Of a DNA stretch of 64,000 nucleotides, positions 1 through 9,700 are shown in pieces. This stretch comes from Macrothele yani (taxonomy: Eukaryota > Arthropoda > Arachnida > Araneae > Macrothelidae), in the NCBI GenBank assembly GCA_039090855.1, contig CM077034.1, positions 9,626,984 through 9,690,983 of the forward strand, read 5' to 3'. The notes under the pieces are model-generated. The model saw only the letters and a list, made by a program, of their open reading frames with translations, was not told the DNA's origin and searched no databases. Every line of letters begins with the position of its first letter. The stretch's first letter is position 1. The position numbers were made by a program, and so were the translations under genes.

Positions 1-540
1 TGTTTATTGGAGGGCATTGGCGACCAGCAAGACTCCTCCCCAAAGCATCCCACACATTTTCAATGGGATTCAGATCTGGAGAACGTGCTGGCCATACGAG
101 GCGTTGAATATCCTCGCTCTCAAGACACTCCTGGACAGCGACTGTTCGATGACATGTTGCGTTGTCGTCCATGAAAATGAATCTATCACCGACAGCACCA
201 CGGAACATGCGAACATGAGGTAGCAGAACATCATTAATGTATCGTTGGCCAGTCATAGTCCCAGTTGGAAGCACATAGAGGGACGTACGGCCATTGATGA
301 TGATGCCAGCCCATACCATGACACTACATGTCGGATATCCTGTATGTTTGCTGGACAATATGCAGTACCACTATCACGCCAGATCAGTTGTCGTCGACAA
401 TCAGACGATAGACTGTATCTACTCTCATCTGAGAAGAGGACAGCAGACCAGTCGTTATCAGTCCAATTGCGATGTTGATGGCACCATTGCAAACGGGCGG
501 TACGGTGACGTCTGGACAATGGGATGCACACAACAGGACG
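1..540 (-). pseudogene. Tc1-like (family A) transposase, C-terminal two thirds, cut by window edge
   Basis: Read on the minus strand, this encodes the DDE catalytic core of a Tc1-type cut-and-paste transposase. The order is a segment with RLQWC and SDESRY (first catalytic Asp), then MDDNATCHR (second Asp), then SPDLNPIENVWD (catalytic Glu). The Asp-to-Glu spacing is 34 residues, as in Tc1 DD34E enzymes. Reading frame changes are needed between the SDESRY block and the DDN block, so it is not an intact gene. The N-terminal DNA-binding half is missing, and the C-terminus runs off the left edge. It lies head to head with a plus-strand fragment of the same family starting near 536. Confidence 0.85.
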
Positions 541-901
541 GCGGGCTCTCGTTTGGGGCGGTATCATGCTTGGTAGCCGTACTGACCTCCACATCTTCCA
601 AGGAGGTTCAGTCATTGGTGTCCGCTATTGTACCGAGGTTCTCCTGCCTCACGTGCGTCTGTTTAGAGGTGCTGTGGGTCCTGAGTTCCTCTTCATGGAC
701 GACAACGCCGCACCTCATCGTACAGTGGCTGTCGCAGAGCTGTTGGAGAGTGAAGATATTCAATGCATGGATTGGCCCGCAAGGTCCCCGGACCTAAATC
801 TAATCGAACACGTGTGGGACCTTCTCGGGAGACGCTTCGCAGCACGTCACCAGCCGCCAGCATTGATTCCGCAGCTGCGATTGTTGCTACAAGAGGAATG
901 A
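536..901 (+). pseudogene. Tc1-like (family A) transposase, C-terminal fragment
   Basis: This open frame of about 120 codons covers the second half of a Tc1 transposase: LVWGGIM, then MDDNAAPHRTV with the second catalytic Asp, then WPARSPDLNLIEHVWD with the Glu. There are 34 residues between Asp and Glu (DD34E). The residues flanking the Asp and Glu closely match the minus-strand copy at 1-540, so both belong to one family. The first catalytic Asp and the DNA-binding domain are absent. A stop follows at 899-901. The fragment is a dead remnant. Confidence 0.85.
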
Positions 902-1248
902 GCCGCGATACCTCAACAGCTCCTTGACAACCTCGTCCTCAGCATGGACAGACGTTGTAAATCCTGCAACGCAGTCAGGGGTGATCATATCCCCTACTAA
1001 AGACTGGATTTTTCTTGGCAGCCGCCTGTCACATGGGTTTCTGTCTTCTGTCCAGTTGTGCTCGAAGCTACCTTTTCAATAAAGTACCTTTGTATCCTTT
1101 GGATTCCTTGTTTGGACGGTTTTGCTCACTTGTCCCCTACTCTTACATCTTGGAGATCTTGTGGTATGATTTGAGTCGATGTGGAGCACTTCTGCACGAC
1201 GTTACATTCGAAAAACCGTCTCGTCCTTAATTTTTGCACGCCAGTGTA
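902..1248 (+). mobile_element. Tc1-A 3' flank and terminal inverted repeat end
   Basis: Non-coding tail of the plus-strand Tc1-A remnant. It contains an AATAAA at about 1077. It ends in a TIR-like sequence, GCACGCCAGTGTA (about 1236-1248), which resembles the CCAGTGTA end of the Tc1-B element seen at 36820. The matching left end is not present because the element is truncated at the head-to-head junction. Confidence 0.6.
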
Positions 1249-1253
1249 GGTAG

Positions 1254-1860
1254 GCATTGTACTCTCACATTGGCCAAATCTAACAACCTTACTTTACACC
1301 CAACCCTCACTGCGATAGAAGAGGGTAGGTCACAGTACTGCATTTTACTCACATGGGTCACATCTAACCACCTAATGAAACCCTTTCTTTACACCCGAGC
1401 TTCACTGCCATAGAAGAGGGTAGGTCTAAATACTGCGTTCTACTCTCACATTGGCCACATCTAATCACTTTATCAGGCACTGCTTTGTACCCAATTCTCA
1501 CTTCCATGGATAGGTGTCTAGTTACTCTATTGTACTCTTATCAACCACTTTTAAACACCTAATGAGACACTTTTTTTTATTGGAGGTTTAACGACCACCG
1601 TGAGCAACTCAATGGGCTATAAGCAGTGACCCCTATCTAATTTAAGGTCACTGGTTCCAGGTAAGTGAGAGAGCCAGTGCCGTAAGACAAACACAACATT
1701 AATGCCTCACCGGGATTCGAACCCGGACCCCTTACGGACGAATGATTAGAGGCCAGCGCCTTAGACCACTGCGCCACCGGGGCGGCACACTTACTTTGCA
1801 CCCAACTCCTACTGTCACAGAAGAGGATAGGACTTGAAGGTAGAAGAGGTCTTAGAAATT
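1254..1860. repeat. Degenerate ~90-bp tandem repeat, about 4.5 units
   Basis: Units begin near 1256, 1343, 1438 and 1528. They share 'ttacaccc', 'tcactgccatagaagagggtagg' (decayed) and 'cacatctaa' blocks. The fourth unit is interrupted by the SINE at 1571-1796 and resumes after it with 'cacccaactcctactg'. No coding potential. Confidence 0.6.
1571..1796 (-). mobile_element. SINE-A copy 1 (tRNA-Leu-like head, oligo-A tail)
   Basis: On the minus strand it starts with GCCGCCCCGGTGGCGCAGTG (A-box region). It continues to the B-box GGTTCGAATCC of a class II, tRNA-Leu-like head, then a body containing CCCTAAATTAGGG-type sequence, and ends in an A tract (T8 at 1571-1578). SINEs of this kind are Pol III transcribed and mobilised by LINE machinery. 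Seven copies occur in this window. Confidence 0.85.
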
Positions 1861-2243
1861 GGTGAGAATACGACGTAGGAATAGAATAGCACGGTTGCAC
1901 TTAGAGCGGTTTATAAAGTCCAGATAAAGTTGTATGCATAGCTTTCGAGGTAAGATTGTGTAAAAAGGGTAATTGTAAACTCCTTCGACAAAACAAAAGG
2001 AGTGATAGTACACACCAAGACGAACAATATTTGCAATGGTACCTAGGGCCGCATTCCATTCCTAGTGCCAGAAAAGAGCGCATTCAAAAACGTCCAGTAG
2101 GCCCACGGAGTTCCAACCAGTGCATGAGAAACACAAGATGCAAATCAGGTTCACTGAACACGTGCGTAGACGACGAGAGGCAAACATTTAAGAACGCAGC
2201 CGAACCCGTTCAGCGATATTACCGTGAGAACACCACATGAGAA

Positions 2244-2487
2244 TTGACGCATACGTCTGACCGGCGCAGCGTACCGCGTGTTCCTGGAACAAGTGCTTCC
2301 AGGTATGTTCCGCTCACCACACGGAAGGACATGTGGTTTATGCATGATGGGGCACCAGCACACTTTGCCACCGAGGTCCGATACTTCCTAAATGAGACAT
2401 ATCTCGGGCGGTGGATTGGACGCGGTGGACCTCTGGCTTGGAATCCACGCTTCTCGGACCTTAATGCACTGGACTTCTTCTGATGGC
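2244..2487 (+). pseudogene. DD41D transposase, catalytic segment
   Basis: The frame encodes FMHDGAPAHFATEV, then GRWIGRGG, then FSDLNALDFF. The second and third catalytic residues are both Asp, with 41 residues between them. That spacing fits the DD41D (rosa-type) group of IS630/Tc1/mariner transposases rather than Tc1 (34E) or classical mariner (34D). The N-terminal DNA-binding part is not readable, and a TGA interrupts right after DFF. The coding sequence continues in pieces through the 182-bp array and ends properly near 5384. Confidence 0.7.
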
Positions 2488-5302
2488 ACATGAATACACT
2501 GGTGAACGAGACACCTGTGGACTCCATGGAAGATCTCGTCGTGCGAATCGCTGTTGCTGCGGACAAGATCAACATTATTCAACTTTATCCAACAAGTAAT
2601 GTGTCTCACCGATTTGTTTTTGTGTTCATCAAGTGAATAAAGCACCTTCAGGCTATTTCTTCTGGGGGCAGATGAATACACTGGTGTTCGAAACCCCTGT
2701 GTATTCCATGGAAGATCTCGTCGCGCGAATCGCTGTTGCTGCGGACAAGATCAACATTATTCAACTTTATCCAACAAAGAATGTCTCTCACTGATTTGTT
2801 TTTGTGTTCATCAAATGAATAAAGCACCTTCAGGCGATTTCTTCTGGGGGCACATGAATACACTGGTGTACCAGACACCTGAGGACTCCATGGAAGATCT
2901 CGTCGTGCGAATCGCTGTTGCTGCGGACACGATCAACATTATTCAACTTTATCCAACAAGTAATGTCTCTCACTGATTTGTTTTTGTGTTCATCAAGTGA
3001 ATAAAGCACCTTCAGGCTATTTCTTCTGGGGGCACATGAATACACTGGTGTACCAGACACCTGTGGACTCCATGGAAGATCTCGTCGCGCGAATCGCTGT
3101 TGCTGCGGACAAGATCAACATTATTCAACTTTATCCAACAAGTAATGTCTCTCACTGATTTGTTTTTGTGTTCATCAAGTGAATAAAGCACCTTCAGGCT
3201 ATTTCTTCTGGGGGCAGATGAATACACTGGTGTACGAGACACCTGTGGACTCCATGGAAGATCTCGTCGTGCGAATCGCTGTTGCTGCGGACACGATCAA
3301 CATTATTCAACTTTATCCAACAAGTAATGTCTCTCACTGATTTGTTTTTGTGTTCATCAAGTGAATAAAGCACCTTCAGGCTATTTCGTCTGGGGGCAGA
3401 TGAATACACTGGTGTACGAGACACCTGTGGACTCCATGGAAGATCTCGTCGTGCGAATCGCTGTTGCTGCGGACACGATCAACATTATTCAACTTTATCC
3501 AACAAGTAATGTCTCTCACTGATTTGTTTTTGTGTTCATCAAGTGAATAAAGCACCTTCAGGCTATTTCTTCTGGGGGCAGATGAATACTCTTGTGCACG
3601 AGACACCTGTGGACTCCATGGAAGATCTCGTCGCGCGAATCGCTGTTGCTGCGGACAAGATCAACATTATTCAACTTTATCCAACAAGTAATGTCTCTCA
3701 CTGATTTGTTTTTGTGTTCATCAAGTAAATAAAGCACCTTCAGGCTATTTCTTCTGGGGGCACATGAATACACTGGTGTACGAGACACCTGTGGGCTCCA
3801 TGGAAGATCTCGCCGCGCGAATCGCTGTTGCTGCGGACAACATCAACATTATTCAACTTTATCCAACAAGTAATGTCTCTCACTGATTTGTTTTTGTGTT
3901 CATCAAGGGAATAAAGCACCTTCAGACTATTTCTTCTGGGGGCACATGAATACACTGGTTCACGAGACACCTGTGGGCTCCATGGAAGATCTCGCCGCGC
4001 GAATCGCTGTTGCTGCGGACAACATCAACATTATTCAACTTTATCCAACAAGTAATGTCTCTCACTGATTTGTTTTTGTGTTCATCAAGTGAATAAAGCA
4101 CCTTCAGGCTATTTCGTCTGGGGGCAGATGAATACACTGGTGTACGAGACACCTGTGGGCTCCATGGAAGATCTCGCCGCGCGAATCGCTGTTGCTGCGG
4201 ACAACATCAACATTATTCAACTTTATCCAACAAGTAATGTCTCTCACTGATTTGTTTTTGTGTTCATCAAGGGAATAAAGCACCTTCAGACTATTTCTTC
4301 TGGGGGCACATGAATACACTGGTTCACGAGACACCTGTGGGCTCCATGGAAGATCTCGCCGCGCGAATCGCTGTTGCTGCGGACAACATCAACATTATTC
4401 AACTTTATCCAACAAGTAATGTCTCTCACTGATTTGTTTTTGTGTTCATCAAGTGAATAAAGCACCTTCAGGCTATTTCGTCTGGGGGCAGATGAATACA
4501 CTGGTGTACGAGACACCTGTGGACTCCATGGAAGATCTCGTCGCGCGAATCGCTGTTGCTGCGGACAAGATCAACATTATTCAACTTTATGCAACAAGTA
4601 ATGTCTGTCACTGATTTGTTTTTGTGTTCATTAAGTGAATAAAGCACCTTCAGGCTATTTCTTCTGGGGGAACATGAATACACTGGTGTACGAGACACCT
4701 GTGGACTTCATGGAAGATCTCGTCGCGCGAATCGCTGTTGCTGTGGACAAGATCAACATTATTCAACTTTATGCAACAAGTAATGTCTCTCACTGATTTG
4801 TTTTTGTGTTCATTAAGTGAATAAAGCACCTTCAGGCTATTTCTTCTGGGGGAACATGAATACACTGGTGTACGAGACACCTGTGGACTTCATGGAAGAT
4901 CTCGTCGCGCGAATCGCTGTTGCTGTGGACAAGATCAACATTATTCAACTTTATGCAACAAGTAATGTCTCTCACTGATTTGTTTTTGTGTTCATTAAGT
5001 GAATAAAGCACCTTCAGGCTATTTCTTCTGGGGGAACATGAATACACTGGTGTACGAGACACCTGTGGACTTCATGGAAGATCTCGTCGCGCGAATCGCT
5101 GTTGCTGCGGACAAGATCAACATTATTCAACTTTATGCAACAAGTAATGTCTCTCACTGATTTGTTTTTGTGTTCATTAAGTGAATAAAGCACCTTCAGG
5201 CTATTTCTTCTGGGGGAACATGAATACACTGGTGTACGAGACACCTGTGGACTTCATGGAAGATCTCGTCGCGCGAATCGCTGTTGCTGTGGACAAGATC
5301 AA
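2478..5302 (+). repeat. 182-bp tandem array made from transposase coding sequence, ~15.5 units
   Basis: Each unit contains ~105 bp of transposase coding sequence (HMNTLVYETPVD ... ARIAVAADKIN) and ~75 bp of non-coding sequence with an AATAAA, repeated every 182 bp. Units at 3740 and 4104 resemble each other, as do 3922 and 4286, so a 364-bp dimer was duplicated. The last units (4468-5244) share a TTTATGCAAC variant. The unit joins the end of DKIN to the codons just upstream of YFFWG. Confidence 0.9.
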
Positions 5303-5384
5303 CACCACACCGGGAGTCTACGAGAGGGTGCGACAGTCCTTCATTCGCCGGTGTGGGCTCTGCAACGACAACCTTGGACGCTAG
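5196..5384 (+). pseudogene. DD41D transposase, authentic C-terminus
   Basis: The last 182-bp unit does not return to the array. It reads through DKIN into TTPGVYERVRQSFIRRCGLC and a TAG stop at 5382-5384. This is the original transposase end, with the arginine-rich tail usual in this group. It shows that the array was built from the penultimate part of the gene and lies inside the transposon, not beside it. Confidence 0.7.
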
Positions 5385-5674
5385 TTTGAGCAACTCCGTT
5401 GAGTCCTCCTCTGATATGATTGGCATTGTGCAACTACTCATAAATTAGGTATGTTTCTTTGTTTTCTTTCTTGAAGTCTCAACGTAACTTTACTCTTTTG
5501 TGGCACCAGGAGTGGAATGCGGCCGTAGGTTCCATTGCAAATATTGTTCGTCTTAATGGGTACTATTACCCCTCTTGTTCTGCTGAAGGACTTTGCAATC
5601 ACCCTGTATAGCTTACATTACTGCTCTAAAGAGAGATGTTTATGTTCTTTTACGAAGTAAATGTATTTTTATAG

Positions 5675-5820
5675 GTCCTATATGGATGTCCAGGAGTTTA
5701 AATCTCAAATCCGGCTGAAGAATTCAGATTCCATAAACATCCTCTTCGCTCTGTGGACAGACAAGAACATATTAGGAGTGGCTACATTCCCGTGGGAGAA
5801 AACCGTATTCACCGAACAGG
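5675..5820 (+). CDS. Pappalysin-like metalloprotease, exon i (N-side of catalytic domain)
   Basis: This 146-bp exon follows an acceptor TTTTTATAG and ends at a donor GTAAGA. It encodes about 48 residues, including SINILFALWTDKNILGVATF and PWEKTVFTEQ. M43 metzincins (pappalysins, ulilysin) carry a comparable LxGxATFPW strand shortly before the zinc helix. The exon ends after the first base of a codon. That G joins the GT of the exon at 24879 to give the Gly-Gly-Ile-Val-Leu motif typical of pappalysins just before HExxH. No start codon or signal peptide lies in the window, so earlier exons are upstream. The identification rests mainly on the fit with the next exon. Confidence 0.75.
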
Positions 5821-5984
5821 GTAAGAATATCATTGTTGAAAATATGAATTGAATACATGTTAGAGAAATGCATTTTTTTTTCAATCGTTTTGTGTATGAC
5901 TATTTTCTACAACGGCCGTTCCATAAAAACTGAGAGTAAAATCACACAAAATGAAGAAATACACGTACAACAAAATATATGTTA

Positions 5985-6716
5985 CAAATTTTGAAGATGA
6001 CAATCCGATTTTTGGCGTAAATGTGACAAGGATGGTAAGCCAGATAATATCCGAAAACTTGAACACTTTCATCGTACTGGAGAGGGACTCGAACCCACGT
6101 CTCCCAGATAGCGCTCTGGCATACTAACCACTACACCACCCAGAACGACCAAGTTTCAAGTTTCCGATCAGTTTGAATATAACCATCACAAGATTCGCTA
6201 GTCGAAGCAACCGAAAACTCCGAAAACTTGAAAATGTTCATCGTCCTGCAGCGGGACTCGAACCCGCGTCTCCCAGATAGCGCCCGGGTATGTTAACCAC
6301 TACACCACCCTGAACGACCAGGTTTCAAAATTCCGATCAATTTGAATATAACAATCACACGATTCGCTAGTCGAAGCAACCGGCATTCATGTTTAGCAAA
6401 TCTGGAGGTTAGGAATCTTATCCCGTATGTTGCCCGGAGAAGCAGATAAATCATGAAAGAAATACGGGATTACGCCATATAATACAAATTTTGAAGATGA
6501 CAATCCGATTTTTGGCGTAAGTGTGTCAAGGATGGTAAGTCAGATAATATCCGAAAACTTGAAAATTTTCATCGTCCTGGAGCGGGACTCGAACCCGCGT
6601 CTCCTAGAAAACGCCCGGGTATGCTAACCACTACACCACCCAGAACGACCAAGTTTCAAGTTTCCGATCAATTTGAATTTAACCATCACAGGATTCGCTA
6701 GTCGAAGCAACCGGCT
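5985..6716 (-). repeat. 330-bp tRNA-like satellite, inverted units
   Basis: Two to three diverged units of the 330-bp satellite lie on the minus strand, opposite to the main array. tRNA-like segments are at 6075-6145, 6244-6314 and 6575-6645 (minus strand), with anticodon-position triplets GCT, GCT and GTT. The first unit has an internal deletion near 6205. This block forms the left arm of a palindrome with the main array. Confidence 0.85.
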
Positions 6717-9700
6717 TTCAAAATTTGTATTATATGGCGTAATCCCGTATTTCTTTCATGATTTATCTGCTTCTCCGGGCAAACACGGGAGAAGATTCTT
6801 AACCTCCAGATTCGCTAAACATGAATGCCGGTTGCTTCGACTAGCGAATCCTGTGATGGTTAAATTCAAATTGATCGGAAACTTGAAACTTGGTCGTTCT
6901 GGGTGGTGTAGTGGTTAGCATACCCGGGCGTTTTCTAGGAGACGCGGGTTCGAGTCCCGCTCCAGGACGATGAAAATTTTCAAGTTTTCGGATATTATCT
7001 GACTTACCATCCTTGTCACATTTACGCCAAAAGTCGGATTGTCATCTTCAAAATTTGTATTATATGGCGTAATCCCGTATTTCTTTCATGATTTATCTGC
7101 TTCTCCGGGCAAACACGGGATAAGATTCTTAACCTCCAGATTCGCTAAACATGAATGCCGGTTGCTTCGACTAGCGAATCCTGTGATGGTTAAATTCAAA
7201 TTGATCGGAAACTTGAAACTTTGTCGTTCTGGGTGGTGTAGTGGTTAGCATACCCGGGCGTCTTCTGGGAGACGCGGATTCGAGTATCGCTCCAGGACGA
7301 TGAAAATTTTCAAGTTTTCGGATATTACCTGACTTACCATCCTTGTCACATTTACGCCAAAAATCGGATTGTCATCTTCAAAATTTGTATTATATGGCGT
7401 AATCCCGTATTTCTTTCATGATTTATCTGCTTCTCCGGGCAAACACGGGATAAGATTCTTAACCTCCAGATTCGCTAAACATGAATGCCGGTTGCTTCGA
7501 CTAGCGAATCCTGTGATGGTTAAATTCAAATTGATCGGAAACTTGAAACTTTGTCGTTCTGGGTGGTGTAGTGGTTAGCATACCCGGGCGTCTTCTGGGA
7601 GACGCGGATTCGAGTATCGCTCCAGGACGATGAAAATTTTCAAGTTTTCGGATATTACCTGACTTACCATCCTTGTCACATTTACGCCAAAAATCGGATT
7701 GTCATCTTCAAAATTTGTATTATATGGCGTAATCCCGTATTTCTTTCATGATTTATCTGCTTCTCCGGGCAAACACGGGATAAGATTCTTAACCTCCAGA
7801 TTCGCTAAACATGAATGCCGGTTGCTTCGACTAGCGAATCCTGTGATGGTTAAATTCAAATTGATCGGAAACTTGAAACTTTGTCGTTCTGGGTGGTGTA
7901 GTGGTTAGCATACCCGGGCGTCTTCTGGGAGACGCGGATTCGAGTATCGCTCCAGGACGATGAAAATTTTCAAGTTTTCGGATATTACCTGACTTACCAT
8001 CCTTGTCACATTTACGCCAAAAATCGGATTGTCATCTTCAAAATTTGTATTATATGGCGTAATCCCGTATTTCTTTCATGATTTATCTGCTTCTCCGGGC
8101 AAACACGGGAGAAGATTCTTAACCTCCAGATTCGCTAAACATGAATGCCGGTTGCTTCGACTAGCGAATCCTGTGATGGTTAAATTCAAATTGATCGGAA
8201 ACTTGAAACTTTGTCGTTCTGGGTGGTGTAGTGGTTAGCATACCCGGGCGTCTTCTGGGAGACGCGGATTCGAGTATCGCTCCAGGACGATGAAAATTTT
8301 CAAGTTTTCGGATATTACCTGACTTACCATCCTTGTCACATTTACGCCAAAAATCGGATTGTCATCTTCAAAATTTGTATTATATGGCGTAATCCCGTAT
8401 TTCTTTCATGATTTATCTGCTTCTCCGGGCAAACACGGGATAAGATTCTTAACCTCCAGATTCGCTAAACATGAATGCCGGTTGCTTCGACTAGCGAATC
8501 CTGTGATGGTTAAATTCAAATTGATCGGAAACTTGAAACTTTGTCGTTCTGGGTGGTGTAGTGGTTAGCATACCCGGGCGTCTTCTGGGAGACGCGGATT
8601 CGAGTATCGCTCCAGGACGATGAAAATTTTCAAGTTTTCGGATATTACCTGACTTACCATCCTTGTCACATTTACGCCAAAAATCGGATTGTCATCTTCA
8701 AAATTTGTATTATATGGCGTAATCCCGTATTTCTTTCATGATTTATCTGCTTCTCCGGGCAAACACGGGAGAAGATTCTTAACCTCCAGATTCGCTAAAC
8801 ATGAATGCCGGTTGCTTCGACTAGCGAATCCTGTGATGGTTAAATTCAAATTGATCGGAAACTTGAAACTTTGTCGTTCTGGGTGGTGTAGTGGTTAGCA
8901 TACCCGGGCGTCTTCTGGGAGACGCGGATTCGAGTATCGCTCCAGGACGATGAAAATTTTCAAGTTTTCGGATATTACCTGACTTACCATCCTTGTCACA
9001 TTTACGCCAAAAATCGGATTGTCATCTTCAAAATTTGTATTATATGGCGTAATCCCGTATTTATTTCATGATTTATCTGCTTCTCCGGGCAAACACGGGA
9101 TAAGATTCTTAACCTCCAGATTCGCTAAACATGAATGCCGGTTGCTTCGACTAGCGAATCCTGTGATGGTTAAATTCAAATTGATCGGAAACTTGAAACT
9201 TTGTCGTTCTGGGTGGTGTAGTGGTTAGCATACCCGGGCGTCTTCTGGGAGACGCGGATTCGAGTATCGCTCCAGGACGATGAAAATTTTCAAGTTTTCG
9301 GATATTACCTGACTTACCATCCTTGTCACATTTACGCCAAAAATCGGATTGTCATCTTCAAAATTTGTATTATATGGCGTAATCCCGTATTTCTTTCATG
9401 ATTTATCTGCTTCTCCGGGCAAACACGGGAGAAGATTCTTAACCTCCAGATTCGCTAAACATGAATGCCGGTTGCTTCGACTAGCGAATCCTGTGATGGT
9501 TAAATTCAAATTGATCGGAAACTTGAAACTTTGTCGTTCTGGGTGGTGTAGTGGTTAGCATACCCGGGCGTCTTCTGGGAGACGCGGATTCGAGTATCGC
9601 TCCAGGACGATGAAAATTTTCAAGTTTTCGGATATTACCTGACTTACCATCCTTGTCACATTTACGCCAAAAATCGGATTGTCATCTTCAAAATTTGTAT

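Larger units (their letters stand above)
1959..5610 (+). mobile_element. DD41D Tc1/mariner-superfamily transposon, internally amplified
   Basis: The ends carry long inverted repeats. About 1959-2076 matches the reverse complement of about 5496-5610, including the shared block CGAACAATATTTGCAATGG. The right end reads CACCCTGTATA. Inside are transposase pieces: a catalytic segment at 2244-2483 and a true C-terminus after 5303. Between them, the segment just downstream of the last catalytic Asp has been tandemly amplified (182-bp array). The element fills the stretch just upstream of the first pappalysin exon. Confidence 0.75.

Noticed and set aside
2478..5302. Hammerhead-type ribozyme in the satellites
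   Set aside because: I looked for the CUGANGA and GAAA core elements in the 182-, 330-, 53- and 297-bp units and saw no convincing pair in the right arrangement.
6897..6967. Functional tRNA-Asn or tRNA-Asp genes in the 330-bp array
   Set aside because: Position 33 is C in all copies, the triplets vary between units, and nine copies have a broken T stem. Kept only as tRNA-like.
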